Positions 42,243-54,386 of a stretch of DNA of 64,000 nt are shown in pieces (positions within the stretch are counted from its first letter, which is position 1; each line of letters starts with the position of its first letter). The notes beneath the pieces are model-generated. The model ran no database searches and was not told where the DNA came from. It saw only the letters and a list, made by a program, of their open reading frames with translations. The stretch is taken from assembly GCA_025618425.1 (NCBI GenBank), contig CM046848.1, positions 29,882,592 through 29,946,591 of the forward strand, read 5' to 3'. Position numbers and translations under genes: made by a program. The DNA is from Heliocidaris tuberculata. Its lineage: Eukaryota; Echinodermata; Echinoidea; Camarodonta; Echinometridae.

Positions 42243-43375
42243 AAAGCCCCTGTCACATAGTAGCAAAATAATATAGCTAACTTTTTTCTCGAAATTTGAC
42301 AAAGCCAAGATACGCTCAAATACACTCAAATTCTCGGCCAACACCTGGCCAAACTTCCTTGCGTATAAGACGAATGCCCAACGAATGAGGAATGAATGCT
42401 GTTCGTATAACTAGCGTCCACAGTAACGAATAACAGCGCATGCGTAGTATTCCTGCAAAGAATGCTGAGCGTACACAACGCATGACCAGAGAATGCCCAA
42501 AGTATACTTAGCGTGCTGCCGACGTATCAAAATTTTTCTAATACGCTGTCATACGCAGGCTGAAGTATCGATGTTTTTTTGTTTTTTTTAAATCCAAGTT
42601 TGGGCGTATACATAGCGTATTCATAACGAGTTGGGCGTATACATAACGTATTAGTAACTTATATAGAACGTTTCGATAACTTATAAATAACTTAGTTATA
42701 CCAACGAATGTTTAGCGTGTTGCCGGCGTTCACAACTCACGCCCAACGATAGTCTAACTTTATGCGAAGCGCGCGGCACAACGTATCGCCGACGATCACG
42801 TGTCGTAGCCTATAAAAAGGCTGCCGCTCGACGATTAGAGAGAAATAAATTGTTTTATTTTATATGATTAAAATATGTCTGTGAAGAAAAAATAACGAAA
42901 GAAAATTGTTGGTGATAATAGTCCAAATTGACTGATTTGCCATTTAACACGAATCAACAACAACAACAACGATTCAAATAAAAAACGCACTAGACATCGC
43001 AGTATCAACATCAAACATCACCGTCATGCCGAAGAAAACTTCGAAGTACGCTGCCAATACGCCATTATACCATGTATACCATGTATACGGTAGCTGTAAG
43101 TTAGAAACACAGTTCTGTGGCCGTCCGGAACACGTCTACATACGTCTACATAAGTCAATATGTGTTGGAGATAAGTTCGATATAAGTTACACACAGGTCT
43201 AAAGCACGTTACTCATTGGTCAGAAAAAAGGTTTTGGGTATATGCTAGACATTTTCTCGACGTATTTCGACTGCAAGTAACGTATGTGAACGTGTGTCTA
43301 CGTTCGCATAACTACCTACAACTTATGGCTGGCGTATGCCGGACGTATGAGCCATACGCTGGCTCCAGACCAGTT
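42243..43375 (+). mobile_element. 1-kb element family, diverged copy D
   Basis: It opens 'ataaagcccctgtcacatag' and keeps the AACGTAT/AACTTAT array, a TATA box at 42,811, an ATG at 43,026 and the ACGTT-type right array. About 137 bp of foreign sequence (42,838-42,975) separates TATA and ATG, and the basic ORF has lost its Gly-Arg part through an internal deletion. Confidence 0.7.
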
Positions 43376-44030
43376 TCCCAGATCAGTTCCGCTAGCTATG
43401 CGTTCCAGTTCCAGTTCTAGCATGCCTCCCAAGAATTCCGATGGCAAGAAGGGGAAGAAATAGCCTGCCAAGAAGCAGCCAGCTAAACCTGCTCTGGGCC
43501 ATCTTGCATAAAAAGTTGCGTTTAATCGCAACTCAAAAAATTAAACGCAACTTAACTTTCAACCAATCAGGATCGCGTATTTGGGACTTGCGTTTGATTT
43601 TTTTTTTTAGTTGCGATTAAACGCAACTTTTTATGCAAGAGGGCCCAGGTCTACTTCGATCTGCCACGCTGTCCTCTCCTTCTTCTTCTTTTGCCTTGGA
43701 TGTACGGGGCGATGGCAAGCTGGTTCAGGTCATATTCATGTTGAAGAGCCGCCAGAAGATATTAAATGCGGAGTCTCTGAGCATCCTCCATCTCGTATAA
43801 CCAGCTGAGCAGAAATGATGAAGGAGCTACTCGCGGCCGCTCTGACGTCACAGACTTTCAAAAAAACGCTATCTGTACTCTAGCTGTACTGTGCACGCAC
43901 GTTACTATATCGGTAGACAAGCGTCAAGCATGTTTATAGGAATACATTCGTTGGCCATGATTCCTTAGCCATTCATTAGAAAAACGCTAGATATACCATG
44001 TATACGTTGTGCATTCTCTATGTCAAAGTT
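43376..44030 (+). other. Extra sequence attached to copy D, with Lys-rich frame and MITE
   Basis: After the right array of copy D the sequence contains ATG 43,421 with 'MPPKNSDGKKGKK', a stop, then 'PAKKQPAKPAL' in frame, interrupted by MITE M2. Low-density ACGTA/AACGCT-like words continue to about 44,020. Whether this is one larger element is uncertain. Confidence 0.35.
43496..43646. mobile_element. MITE family M2, copy 2
   Basis: Ends 'gggccatcttgcataaaaag' and its complement at right are inverted. The central 'aatcaggatcgcgtatttgg' matches copy 1 in inverse orientation. Confidence 0.85.
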
Positions 44031-44763
44031 TCAGCTGGGTTTGACTTATTTGGACGAACAGCGGGGGGGGGGGGGGGGGGTATGGCCGTAGACGTTCCCT
44101 CCCCCATTTCTTCTTAATTCGTATATGTTATAATTTATATTCCGATATTGTATTATTTGTTCAGTATTGAAGTTTCATTAGATACAACGGCATTTAAAGA
44201 ATCCAGTTATTTGAGAGCGAGCGAAGCGAGCGAGCAAAACCATTGGTCATATTACCTTTTGTATTACAGATTTTGGACATGTGCATTATTCATAATGCAT
44301 GCAAATTCTGTTAATTTGTATGTTAGACCATATTTCAGATTGAATTCAATTCGTAACATACTAAATACGACATTCAATTTCGTCTATTGAGGTTTACCTA
44401 TTAGAAGTGAACCCGTTTCCTCTTCTCTATGATTGTTGGAGTTTGGCTTCAAAAGCTATATTCAACATCACCATGATCACCAAATTGCGAGGTCGCATTT
44501 TTAAAACATATGTCCATAATTTATGAGGTTTTAACAGCAATTTGAAGATTATTTGTCTTGCAATAGTTTCCTCTCTTTATTGACAAGCAGACTGCCTATG
44601 TTTATACTCACCTTTCCCCATTTTAGATCCCGAACTACGCCATCATGGAATGCGGTCGACTTGGCGGGAAAGGATTTCCTAAATCCCAGAGAGCACGAGG
44701 CAGTACCATTCCAGGAGGATGAAGAATACAAAACGGAAGAGAATAATTAGGACACCATCAGGG

Positions 44764-45313
44764 GTGTCGATCCATGTTCATGATTGGGGGGATGGGTGTG
44801 GGAGGGGGGTATCCCCCTCCCACACCAGGGACTTTTTCAAAAATCTCTCTATAAAACTTGCATTTTAGAGCATCCCAAAATGGTTTTCTGTGTGATTAAA
44901 TGTTGTCTAAAGTGACGGCAAATACAACAAAATATTAATAATCATAACATAAGATATTTAAATATGTGTGTTATAAATTATTTGTAATGATTCAGGAAAA
45001 AGAAGGCAGATGGACAGTTTGTTGTTTATTGCTCGAAGAAGAAGCTTTATTATACAATATCTTCGATATTTTCGCATTGAAATTATGGCATTTCTTATTT
45101 CCTTACTTCTAATCATTAAAGAATGTGATGGTATTCAAGATCAAACATAATGAGTTTGGATAATTATTAGTTTTAAGTTAATGTGTCATAATTCTTATTT
45201 ATTTTATCAAAAAAATACTTGGGGGATGATAATACAGGCAATCCCCCCACCTCAATTTTTTTTTTTTTTGTTTTTAATATATACCCCCATCCCCCGGGAT
45301 CGACATCCATCGA
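44764..45313. repeat. Possible TIR element
   Basis: Left 'ggggtgtcgatccatg' and right 'gggatcgacatccatcg' are imperfect inverted ends, each next to a 'tatacccccatccccc'-type tract. AT-rich, non-coding interior. Confidence 0.45.
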
Positions 45314-47400
45314 CTCAATTAACTGAGCAGTTTCTTCTTAGTTCATGACGGTTTGAAATAATCACTTTATACCATCCTCTTTGTCAGCTATTTTCCGTTC
45401 AATATGCATTTGATAACTGATAGATCATTCTGATATTGTACACAAAATCATATTCACATGTATGCATTGATTGATGCACATTATAATAATAATGTCTTTT
45501 TACGTTTTGGGGCTGTTAGTACTTTGTTTTCTTTTCATATACTAGTGTTATATATTTCAAAATTTGTTCACAAAAATTCAATAATACATAGTAAGATTTA
45601 ACAAAAATTCAAATGCAAAATTTCTTTTTAGTCGATTGGAGCAATAAGCAAATAAAGATTAATTATTAATATATAATCAGACCGCTATGGATTTATTCAC
45701 TTTTATTCTTATCTAATTTTGTAACCCTGAAAAAAGCCTTTACACTATCAATTGAAAGTGAATGACCTTTAATTAAAAGCTTTCTTTACTCAGCATATTT
45801 GAGCAAGATTACATTTCTTTAATTGCCGCTAATTTAGCTATCACAAGTCAATTTCTGAAAGTCATGAAATGTGCATTTTTATTATACCTCTTCTGTTTTG
45901 CTGTCTTTCTATCGACTGCATTAACGCGTTAAATATTGTAATAAGAATTGAATGTATTGTCTTTAAAGGAAAATTGTGACTAAATTAAGATGGTTGGCCT
46001 TAGTTGCGTAGTATATTTATGTTTGGTTTCGTCAATAAATTGCAACGTCCATTACGCAGTCATTTCCAAAGTTTGTAGAATTAAAAAGAACTAAAAGGGA
46101 AAAAAAGAAAGAAAGAAAGAATTTTTTAAAAGCTTTTGAGTAGCATTGAAACAATACATCGCATTTTCACTTCAAGTGCAATGAAAAGGTAGAATGGGAA
46201 TTTTAATGACTTTTATTTACTAACTTGAAATATTTTGGTGGCGTTTTACGATGGCGTATCCAGCAATTGATGAGGGGGAGGGGTAGGGTGTACATCTTCC
46301 CAGACAGGGGTAAGAGGAATGTACCGGAGTGCTGTGGACCCACTGAAAATGTCATTTATATTTTTCGGGGGGGGGGGGGAGGGCGTAAGTCACCTCCACC
46401 CCATACGCCACTACTACTTCTCAATATTTTTTTTTACTTCACCGGTAGAAATGAACAATTCAATGGCGGCCTTTACAGAGGTAATTAATCTCCGGTCTGA
46501 CCCCTATATTGTTTGCACCCGACTGACCATGCAAGAATATGAGGCGCTGCTTTAATGACCACATGCCTCAAATGGCTAGTAATATCAGGAGAAAAGGTCG
46601 AACAACCATTTGATATTTTCTTCCCTCTTTTACCTTGTTGAAAACTCAGGGGTGCCGACAGTAATAATCTGGCAGGAGTTATTACAAACCAGACTGTTCC
46701 CATTGCCAATTTAATTTACAGTTCAAGTGCTGCTGTCACAACAGAGAGACTTGTTTTATTCACTTTGAGCACTTTCTCATGGTGCGTTTAATGCAATTAA
46801 TGGTTGTTACGACGCAAGTCATAACGCGTAGTATACTACGGCCGCAAACAGGAGGAGACGGAAGTGGTCCGCTTTCAAAATTGAGGAGATGGCAGTGTTG
46901 ACGATGGGACAATTTTTGTCATAATGGAGAGTATTTTCCGTGGCATAGTTACTGTCCCCACTCCAATTTCAAATTAACTCCAAGTCCATCTAGGTCATGC
47001 AACTCCTCTTGTTCAGATTGCAGTTGTTAAGTGCGTGTTTCAACGGCGGAAGAAGGAAGCCTTTCACATGAAAGACTACGTGGGGTTTGATTAGAGCGCG
47101 GGAAATGGACATTTAATGAATGCAGCCAATTTGAACTCGGCGTAAATAGCGCGTGGGGGATTTCTTCGCGCCTTCTTCTCAGATCTCGTTGCCAGAGATA
47201 TGTAGCTACACCAGGGAACACTTCGTTACAACATCTCTAATTATTACTGCGTGGATACCAATTCATCTCCGAGAGGCTAATCTTGGGAAAAACTTTCCCA
47301 AGGACTTTTTAGGGATTCATACTTTTTGAGCACTTCCAATCTTTGGACATATTCACCTCTTGCTGAATCTGTTTGTTTTTTATTTAGAACATCTATAGAT
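45314..47400. other. Intergenic AT-rich sequence
   Basis: No gene recognised. A poly-G tract (46,367-46,379) and a 'ggcgtatccagcaattgatg' motif near 46,253 suggest a degenerate hAT-like MITE of the type seen at 54,171. Confidence 0.4.
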
Positions 47401-47539
47401 AAAAAGAAGACCAGTAAGCGGTAAGTAGTGCTTTCTAACTGTACGTGTTACCTTATTGTTGGTAGCGAAATCCTATCTTTTGGCCTCCTCATTCCTTGCT
47501 TTTATCCTGAATGTACCCATCAAATCTATCTGCTTATAG

Positions 47540-48006
47540 GAATAGACGACACATTTTGGCGGGAAAAGGAGGGCACGTTCTTTAATGAATTACAAGCACA
47601 CTACACGACATTGAATCGCGCCAAGGCCGTCGTTAATGAGGCAATATTGGAAGATAATAAAAGGCCTGATGCACCGCTACTTTCATCCCCTCTCAGTATG
47701 GTGACTCGATTTTGTGGCTCTCTGTTACTTCCTTTTCTCTGTTCTATTTTCTGTGAACATTAATATGCGTTGACATGGCCTAAGTATACATGTTTTGCCC
47801 CAAGGTTTCGCCAACATCTTCGCTCTCTTTCACAGTCGAGGTTTGGGAGTCCAGGCGAAGAAGAAGTGACAACTTATGAATTTTTGATGGATATTTTGGT
47901 GTCACAACGGAAATGGTTGCCCGAGGCCAGGGGCCTGAACATCGTGTTGAAGAAAGGGAACACTCTAGCAATGGGGTTCCTGTGTAATAGTGCATTTCCT
48001 TTATAA
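47540..48006 (+). other. Unassigned coding-like stretches
   Basis: An acceptor-like 'tgcttatag' is followed by a frame reading 'DDTFWREKEGTFFNELQAHY' and 'AKAVVNEAILEDN'; a second frame ending 48,006 reads 'EEEVTTYEFLMDILVSQRKW'. Both have protein-like composition, unlike the surrounding AT-rich DNA. They match no family I recognise, and no continuous gene model could be built. Confidence 0.3.
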
Positions 48007-48009
48007 ATC

Positions 48010-50600
48010 GAAGCGAAGCTTTCCTCTTTTTCGACCTTATAGAACCCCAAGCGATTCATCCCATCTTACAGCTCTTTCCATTACACTGTTCACCACTCTT
48101 CTCTCATCTTTCTCTTCTTTCGTCTTCCTATTTTATTTCACATCTTTTAGTGTTATGTATCATAATTATACTCATTTTCTTGAATAGGGCCAAAATCATC
48201 CCAAATAGACTTTGCAATGTCATCTTCAATGAACAGAGTATTTTGAATTGTTGACGACCTAATAAAGTGATTTGAATAAAAATGTGCTTAAGTTTTGACA
48301 ATGACGAAAAAGATTCATGTAATAACTTCTCACCTCATAAACAAGGTGGAGAATCTGTATTATATGTAATTTTATAAATTTTTACAGCCTTCCAAAGCAT
48401 AAACGTACTATAAAAAAAAAAGAAGACCAAATTGAATCTATTCTTAGTGTACTGGTGTCATTGTTTAAGGTATATTTGTTAATTTTGTGTCCCAACACTA
48501 CCAAGTATAATAGCAAATGAGGACCAGTCAAAAGTATCATTTTCTTTCGGGTATTATTTTTCTGACTCGCGCCATAGTCTGGGGCTATAAATATCGCAAG
48601 GTAATGTATGGAACATACTTTAAGAATAACGCTTTTTGAATACATGTATGTCAATTAATATTACTTCATTAATAAAAGATATTAAGAGCTTATAGAAACC
48701 ATAAATACACGTGAAATGCTTTACATTAAAAACAATCAAAGTGGCATTTCGTATAAACTCCGAAATGCACTCATGGCATTGCATACGACAGATAATAAAC
48801 ATTTTGTTTTAGTGTATACATGTCTTTTGAAATCCGTCGTACATGAAGAGGTCTCGTGTGACATTTTGGTAGCGGATTGAAAGTGAAATGTCAAACATTT
48901 TACAGCTTTCACAGCTCATAATTGACGCTGTATTTTTTTTCTCCCTGGCCACATCAACTCTATTATGAGGCTCTATTCTACGGCTGACATATATAAAGGT
49001 GGAGTTTAATGTTGTCATTTTCAAGACATTGCACTGTCGACAGTTCATGACATTTACATGGAACCATCTTCATTTCACTTCACCAACCAATTTAACCTGT
49101 CTAAAAGATTGATAAGAAGGAGCTCAACTCGCCGTAAAGCAAATTACAATTGAAAAAATATCGTTTAACGTATATTACGTACAAATACTGTAATAAAAAA
49201 GAAAATCTGTGGATAGTAGAATCGGATCAGTTTCATCATGTTCTTTGAATATCTAAATATCTTCTCCCTTTTTTTTTTTTAAATCAGGGAATTGATTGAA
49301 ATTCGGTCTTCGTTTAATTCAATTATATGTTGTACTAACGTGGTACGAAATCCCGAGTAATACAAAGTAAAGGAAAACAATGAGGGGAAAATGTGGTTTT
49401 GTCAGAAATGCCTTCAGGTATTAAAACAAGCTGCTCAACGAACATCAGAGTCGTCGTTTTTGAAAAATAACATTATCTTCTTCTGATTTTTATCAGTCCT
49501 GCGTGGTTTTAAGACTCTATATTTCGTTTGGAAATTAATCTTTATGAGATTGAGATTATTTCCCACTGAGAGAAGGTGTGAACTGAGGGTGTTGCGCAGC
49601 AGGCTATATGTCTTTTTATTGCAATCTTCGAACTGCTCAAATCCTCCTAATATTACACTTTGGTTTACCTAATATCCTAATCTCTTCAATACCGCCCTCT
49701 CGTTAGATATTTTCTAATCGGCAATTTAAAGAGTAGATGTGGTTGATTTTTGCATGCAGTTTCTATCTTCTTTTTTTTCTGGGGGGGGGGGGGGAGGGGG
49801 ATGATGGTGATTGGAACTTTTCACTGTCATTTTGATTCGACTGAGGGAGCCCTTGGCTTGCGTACAATGGATCTTCAAAAAGGAATCCCTCAATCTCTTA
49901 CATATGCGAAGACTTTGAACATGTTGAACTATTCTATAATTACAATTTTTATTAGGTCATGCTCCAAAGCACTCAATTATTTTAAAATATTAGTTTTGAA
50001 ATAAACGATGTGACCGCTGTTGCTCCTTATTAGCTTTTTTCTTTATCATTAACATGTAAATGATGTAAGCTTTAGGCTTACTCCTTTAATGTTCAGTTTG
50101 TCGTCAAAAGGAAATAATATTTTTTTTAAATGATATAAAACCCTAATAAAAAGAAACTTGAATTCGATTCCGGCACTTTCTTCTATAGTCTTTAGAGAAA
50201 AAAAAAGTAACATAAAATTATCTTTAGAAATACCTCTGCCCCGAAGTTAAATTAATTGTGACAATAATCTGTCCCGAAAGTAAACAAACCGATGGGTCAA
50301 TCTTATTGCTTGTCCCAGCCTCCGTCTGTCGAAATATTCTTTTTTTTTTAAATCTTATGTTTACATTTTTAATTCTGGAGAAGAGATCATTTGGATAAAA
50401 TGATGCATTGACAGTTATGTCCCTCGACCTAGGTTTAGTGATTGATATCTGCTATTGGAAAGGGTGTCTGTGTATATGCGTGTGTGTGGGGGGTGGACTT
50501 ATTTTTATTTTATTTCCCCTTATGTTCGCTCAAATTGGGATCTGAGTCGCTTAGCATCTTCTGTCTTAGGGTCCTGTGCCCAATAAGACTTGTGATAGAC
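48010..50600. other. Intergenic AT-rich sequence
   Basis: Nothing recognised apart from a poly-G tract at 49,782-49,800. Confidence 0.4.
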
Positions 50601-50608
50601 AATTCCTA

Positions 50609-50750
50609 GGACCCGTTTCATAAAAATTGTTATCAGTAACAACTACCACATTTCTATAACAAATTTGCTCTCAGCCAATCAGATGCAAGGATTTCAGTAG
50701 CTTGTAACAGTTATTGCAACTTGAATATTTTTTTATGAAACAGGGCCCTG
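50609..50750. repeat. MITE family M1, copy 4
   Basis: Opposite orientation to the copy at 24,812. Contains 'ctctcagccaatcagatgca' and ends 'atgaaacagggccc'. Confidence 0.82.
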
Positions 50751-51999
50751 ATATTATATAGTATGCATGGGATGAGCCTGAGTCTTAAGGTTTAGAGTTC
50801 TGATCATGCGATTATTTGTGAATGAAACTGTCTAGAAGTTATTACGAAAGGTTGATCGTTATTATCATGTAATACGGAAGACCGATTGTGCATTTTTTAC
50901 ATTTTCGAATCATCTTGAAGTTATACGAAAGGTTGATCTTCATGTAGTACGCGAGACTGATTGTGTATTTTTTTACGTTTTCGAATCGTCAAAGTGATAA
51001 TAGTAACAACTCTAAAAAGGTTCGATCTCGCTAATCCGCATGTATACACTGAAATGGGTATATGGGAGTACACACATGTGACATCAACATTTACGGGAGA
51101 AATCCTGTTCACGTGACATTGCAACTATGATATTCTTCTTAGATATGAGTAAACGAATGAGGAAGCTCATAAATTATATTTCACCTCTAGAACTCGATCT
51201 TCGCTTTAAGATACGCATCTTTACAAACAATGCTAATTGGGATGGCAACATCTCATATCCCCTTGCCATAAATACGATTTGGTCGGCGAACCCCACATTA
51301 GCATCTATACGGCGCCATTTTGTTTGTACTTTTGACGGGAAAGGTAGTGTATGAGAAGCGAAGCAATGTTTGCATGTATGTTCCAGTTATTAAATTACCT
51401 TATTAGATTTCTCGAGGCATCTATGAGCTATAGATAGTGTGACGATAGCAACATCCTACCCTTCTATGGCTACTAATTTTCCTCCCATCAATATAATTAT
51501 GTTTGATGTACTTCCCACGTGTAAACCACGCTGTGTCGACACTTCGGCGTAATTTTGTAATGAAAACGCCTTGAGTAGGGGAAAAACAAGTCTTTCTTTT
51601 CTCTACCATGCTGTCTATTCTGTGGAACCATATTATTCATTATTTTGAGGTGTTGTTATGGCGAACTCAAAGTGCAAATTCTTGCTTTTTTTGCGCAAGT
51701 CCTTTATAAGACCTCGCCTGAATCCTGCTGCGATTAGAACCAGGCAGAGGGGTACTCCGGGTAGCTTTGGATCCACACTCAGCACAGGGTGACTAACTTT
51801 GCAGTTTGTATTTGACGTGTTGGTCATGGCATCTGGAAGCATTACGACGGTAAACATGGACGACTCGTCACCGAGGTATGTCAACATTTGTCAGAATTTA
51901 TTCCTAATTGACAGCATATTGGTTTACAAGGGACATAATGAAAGACTGTCTGCCTGTACTGTCTTCTATCTCTATGCAGTGGTGTGGAAATCAACTATT

Positions 52000-52162
52000 T
52001 TAGGAGTCATATATGGGATCACTTCATTTGGAGTGGAATCCACTCAAAATGAGAAGAATGCACTCCAACGTAGTGGTGTGAATTACTCATTTGAGAGTGG
52101 ATTTCACTATTTTGAGCGTGGGTTTCCACTCCAAAACGAAGTGATCGATTATATGACGTCCG
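52000..52162. repeat. TIR repeat (~160 bp)
   Basis: Left 'gtcatatatgggatcacttc' and right (reverse complement) 'gtcatataatcgatcacttc' are inverted. Inner words 'tggagtggaa' repeat in both senses. It lies inside a 153-codon open frame that is therefore not a credible gene. Confidence 0.65.
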
Positions 52163-52477
52163 TATCAAAGGGTGGATTTCCGCTCCTGTACGTGATGTTT
52201 TTGACTAAGCTGTTACCCATTTTCTGTATTTGCTCAGCTTCATTTGAGGTAACTGGATGAACACGAGATGTATGCATTACATGTGGTGATTGAATAGAAA
52301 GACTAAGTTCTTGTTGTCTCTACATTATGTTTGTTATGTTTGTTAAGACTAAATACTCATGTAAAACACACTTATTTATCATGTTTCATTACTATGATTA
52401 CCATGACCAATTATGTACAGGGGAATATGTCATACAATCAATAAATAAAAAGAAAAGAAACATTGATCTACATTAAT

Positions 52478-52700
52478 TCAATTCAATTCAATTTCGGTTT
52501 TATTATAAAAAGTACATGACAAAAGTCCAAAGACTAAAATTGTCATATTTACAGTAAAATACAACAAATATAAAAGAAGCTTGTGAACATGCAAAATATC
52601 AATAACAAAGAAAAAAGGGACTTAATATTGATCATAACAAAAATGATGAAGATATACAAATCAACCAAATTTTACAAGTATTGTTTTCCTTAAAAAGTAG
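52478..52700 (-). mobile_element. LINE 3' end fragment
   Basis: On the minus strand, 'ataaaaccgaaattgaattg' ends in a (TTGAA)n tail at about 52,478, like the LINE tails at 1,107, 58,313 and 62,740. Only the 3' UTR is retained. Confidence 0.5.
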
Positions 52701-54091
52701 ATTGTGTTTTCAAAGAGACGTATGTATTATAAATCAGATCCAATGGTAATTATAATAAAGGGAATTGTGGTGAGTTAGAAAACCAATGATGAAACAAATT
52801 GATAAAGCAATTTCAGGACTATATAAAATTTGGTAATTGCAAAATATTATTGCACGAAACAGGTCAGTTTTATATTAGAATTAGCAGAAGTAGATTTACA
52901 TGTATGCACTGTCCCCATTTGAAATATATTGAATTCAAATATCTCAATAATTATAATTTAATATACATACGCCAATTACCTACGAATTTGTACATCATAG
53001 CCCCAAAAATGTGAAATACAGAGCCTTTCAATTATTAGAATTAAATATACATATTACAGGTTGATAATATTAAAAATTGATTTCGAATTTAATGAGTGAG
53101 GAAAACTTACTAAGTATGTACATCATATGATTTTCCAGTGATTGCAATTTAAATTCATTAGACAGATGATGACAAAAATAAATGCTTATGTATGTGGAAA
53201 ATAATACAAATACATATAGATGTGCTGTAGAAATTACAAATTATTGGAATGAAATATGTTCAATAATTATTAGACAGAATATATTGCACAAGAGGTTACT
53301 AGTAAGGTAAATAGAAGAAAATAGTTATCATTTCTAAAATGTTGGGTAAAATTACAAGTAAAACAAACTAATGTATTGCAAAAGTCACGCTTAACTAACG
53401 TAGTTCAATAATTGTACAAAGTGGGGTATTGGGGACTGTTTGTATCTGGTCGTTCTGGTGCGAGGCATCACAAGATGATGGGCATTTCTGAGGGAAAGAA
53501 ACTAATGAAAGTAAAAAGGTCATTCTAATGTAGTTTGTTCGTAATGACTGCTTCCAAGAGGGCGCATGCTGTTTCAATGTTGCTGTGACATAAGAACACA
53601 CGTATAGTTGTTGCTGTTGTTGTTTTTTCATGTATAGTGTTTATCTTATCAGGGATCTGTGACAGACCAGTTTTATTGTGTACAGATTACCCTGAATAAA
53701 GATGTGAAATATATAAATAAATAAATTAAAATGTTTTTACAGGAAACACCTGCATAAAACAAAAAAGGATGAGTAAACAATTAACTGAACACACAATCAT
53801 TTGTTAACGAGGGCGTGCGGGAAAAGATTAATTTGCAGTTCTTCCCCAGAATTTATTATTCCATTTCCGAGAATACGTTTGTTGATATTTCATCATTTGT
53901 TATTACGGTATACTGATATTAGGTATGATGCTACAGAACGGGAAAGAGAGTGAAAAACGCTTGAATTGAATCCAATCAATTACATAAGTGCGTCACTTAT
54001 TGGCGATTTATTAAATTAATGGTATGGTAATCAGTTTAGAAACCAATAGAGCCGAAGTATGGTTGGTACGTCTCCCTCTCCCTGTCTCTCT

Positions 54092-54145
54092 TAGTCTCTC
54101 TCTCTCTCTCTCTCTCCTCCCTCTCTCTCTCTCTCTCTCGCCCCC
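54092..54145. repeat. (CT)n tract
   Basis: CT-rich microsatellite with CC interruptions just left of the hAT-like MITE, which itself is flanked by CT-rich DNA. Confidence 0.85.
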
Positions 54146-54170
54146 TCTCCCTACCTCTCCTTCTCTCTTC

Positions 54171-54386
54171 CAGTGGCGGATCCAGGGGGCCTCCCCTGGG
54201 ACCCAAAAGGGCCCCAAAAATGGTGAGGACCTTTTTTTTTTTTTTTTTGCTTGTCAGAGATTTTTTGAGTTAAAAAGGGGCCCCAAAATGCTGAGGACCT
54301 TTTTTTTTTTTTTTTTTTTTGCTTGTCAGAACATTTTGTGAATATTATTGAGCCCCCTCCCTCAAGAAATCCTGGATCTGCCACTG
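54171..54386. mobile_element. hAT-like MITE with perfect 8-bp target duplication
   Basis: Ends CAGTGGCGGATCCAGG and (complement) CAGTGGCAGATCCAGG are inverted, and CTCTCTTC occurs immediately on both sides (54,163-54,170 and 54,387-54,394). The 216-bp interior has two units of 'aggacc' plus T-run plus 'gcttgtcaga', related to the element at 20,490. Eight-bp duplications and CAG-type ends are standard for hAT. Confidence 0.9.

Noticed and set aside
44630..44760. Possible second exon for the torsin copy at 36.7 kb (acceptor 'cattttag' and an open frame to TAG)
   Set aside because: The open frame needs a phase-2 intron while the exon 1 donor is phase 1, and the peptide has no torsin motif.
51799..52260. 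153-codon plus-strand frame
   Set aside because: It overlaps a TIR repeat at 52,000-52,162 and shows no recognised domain.
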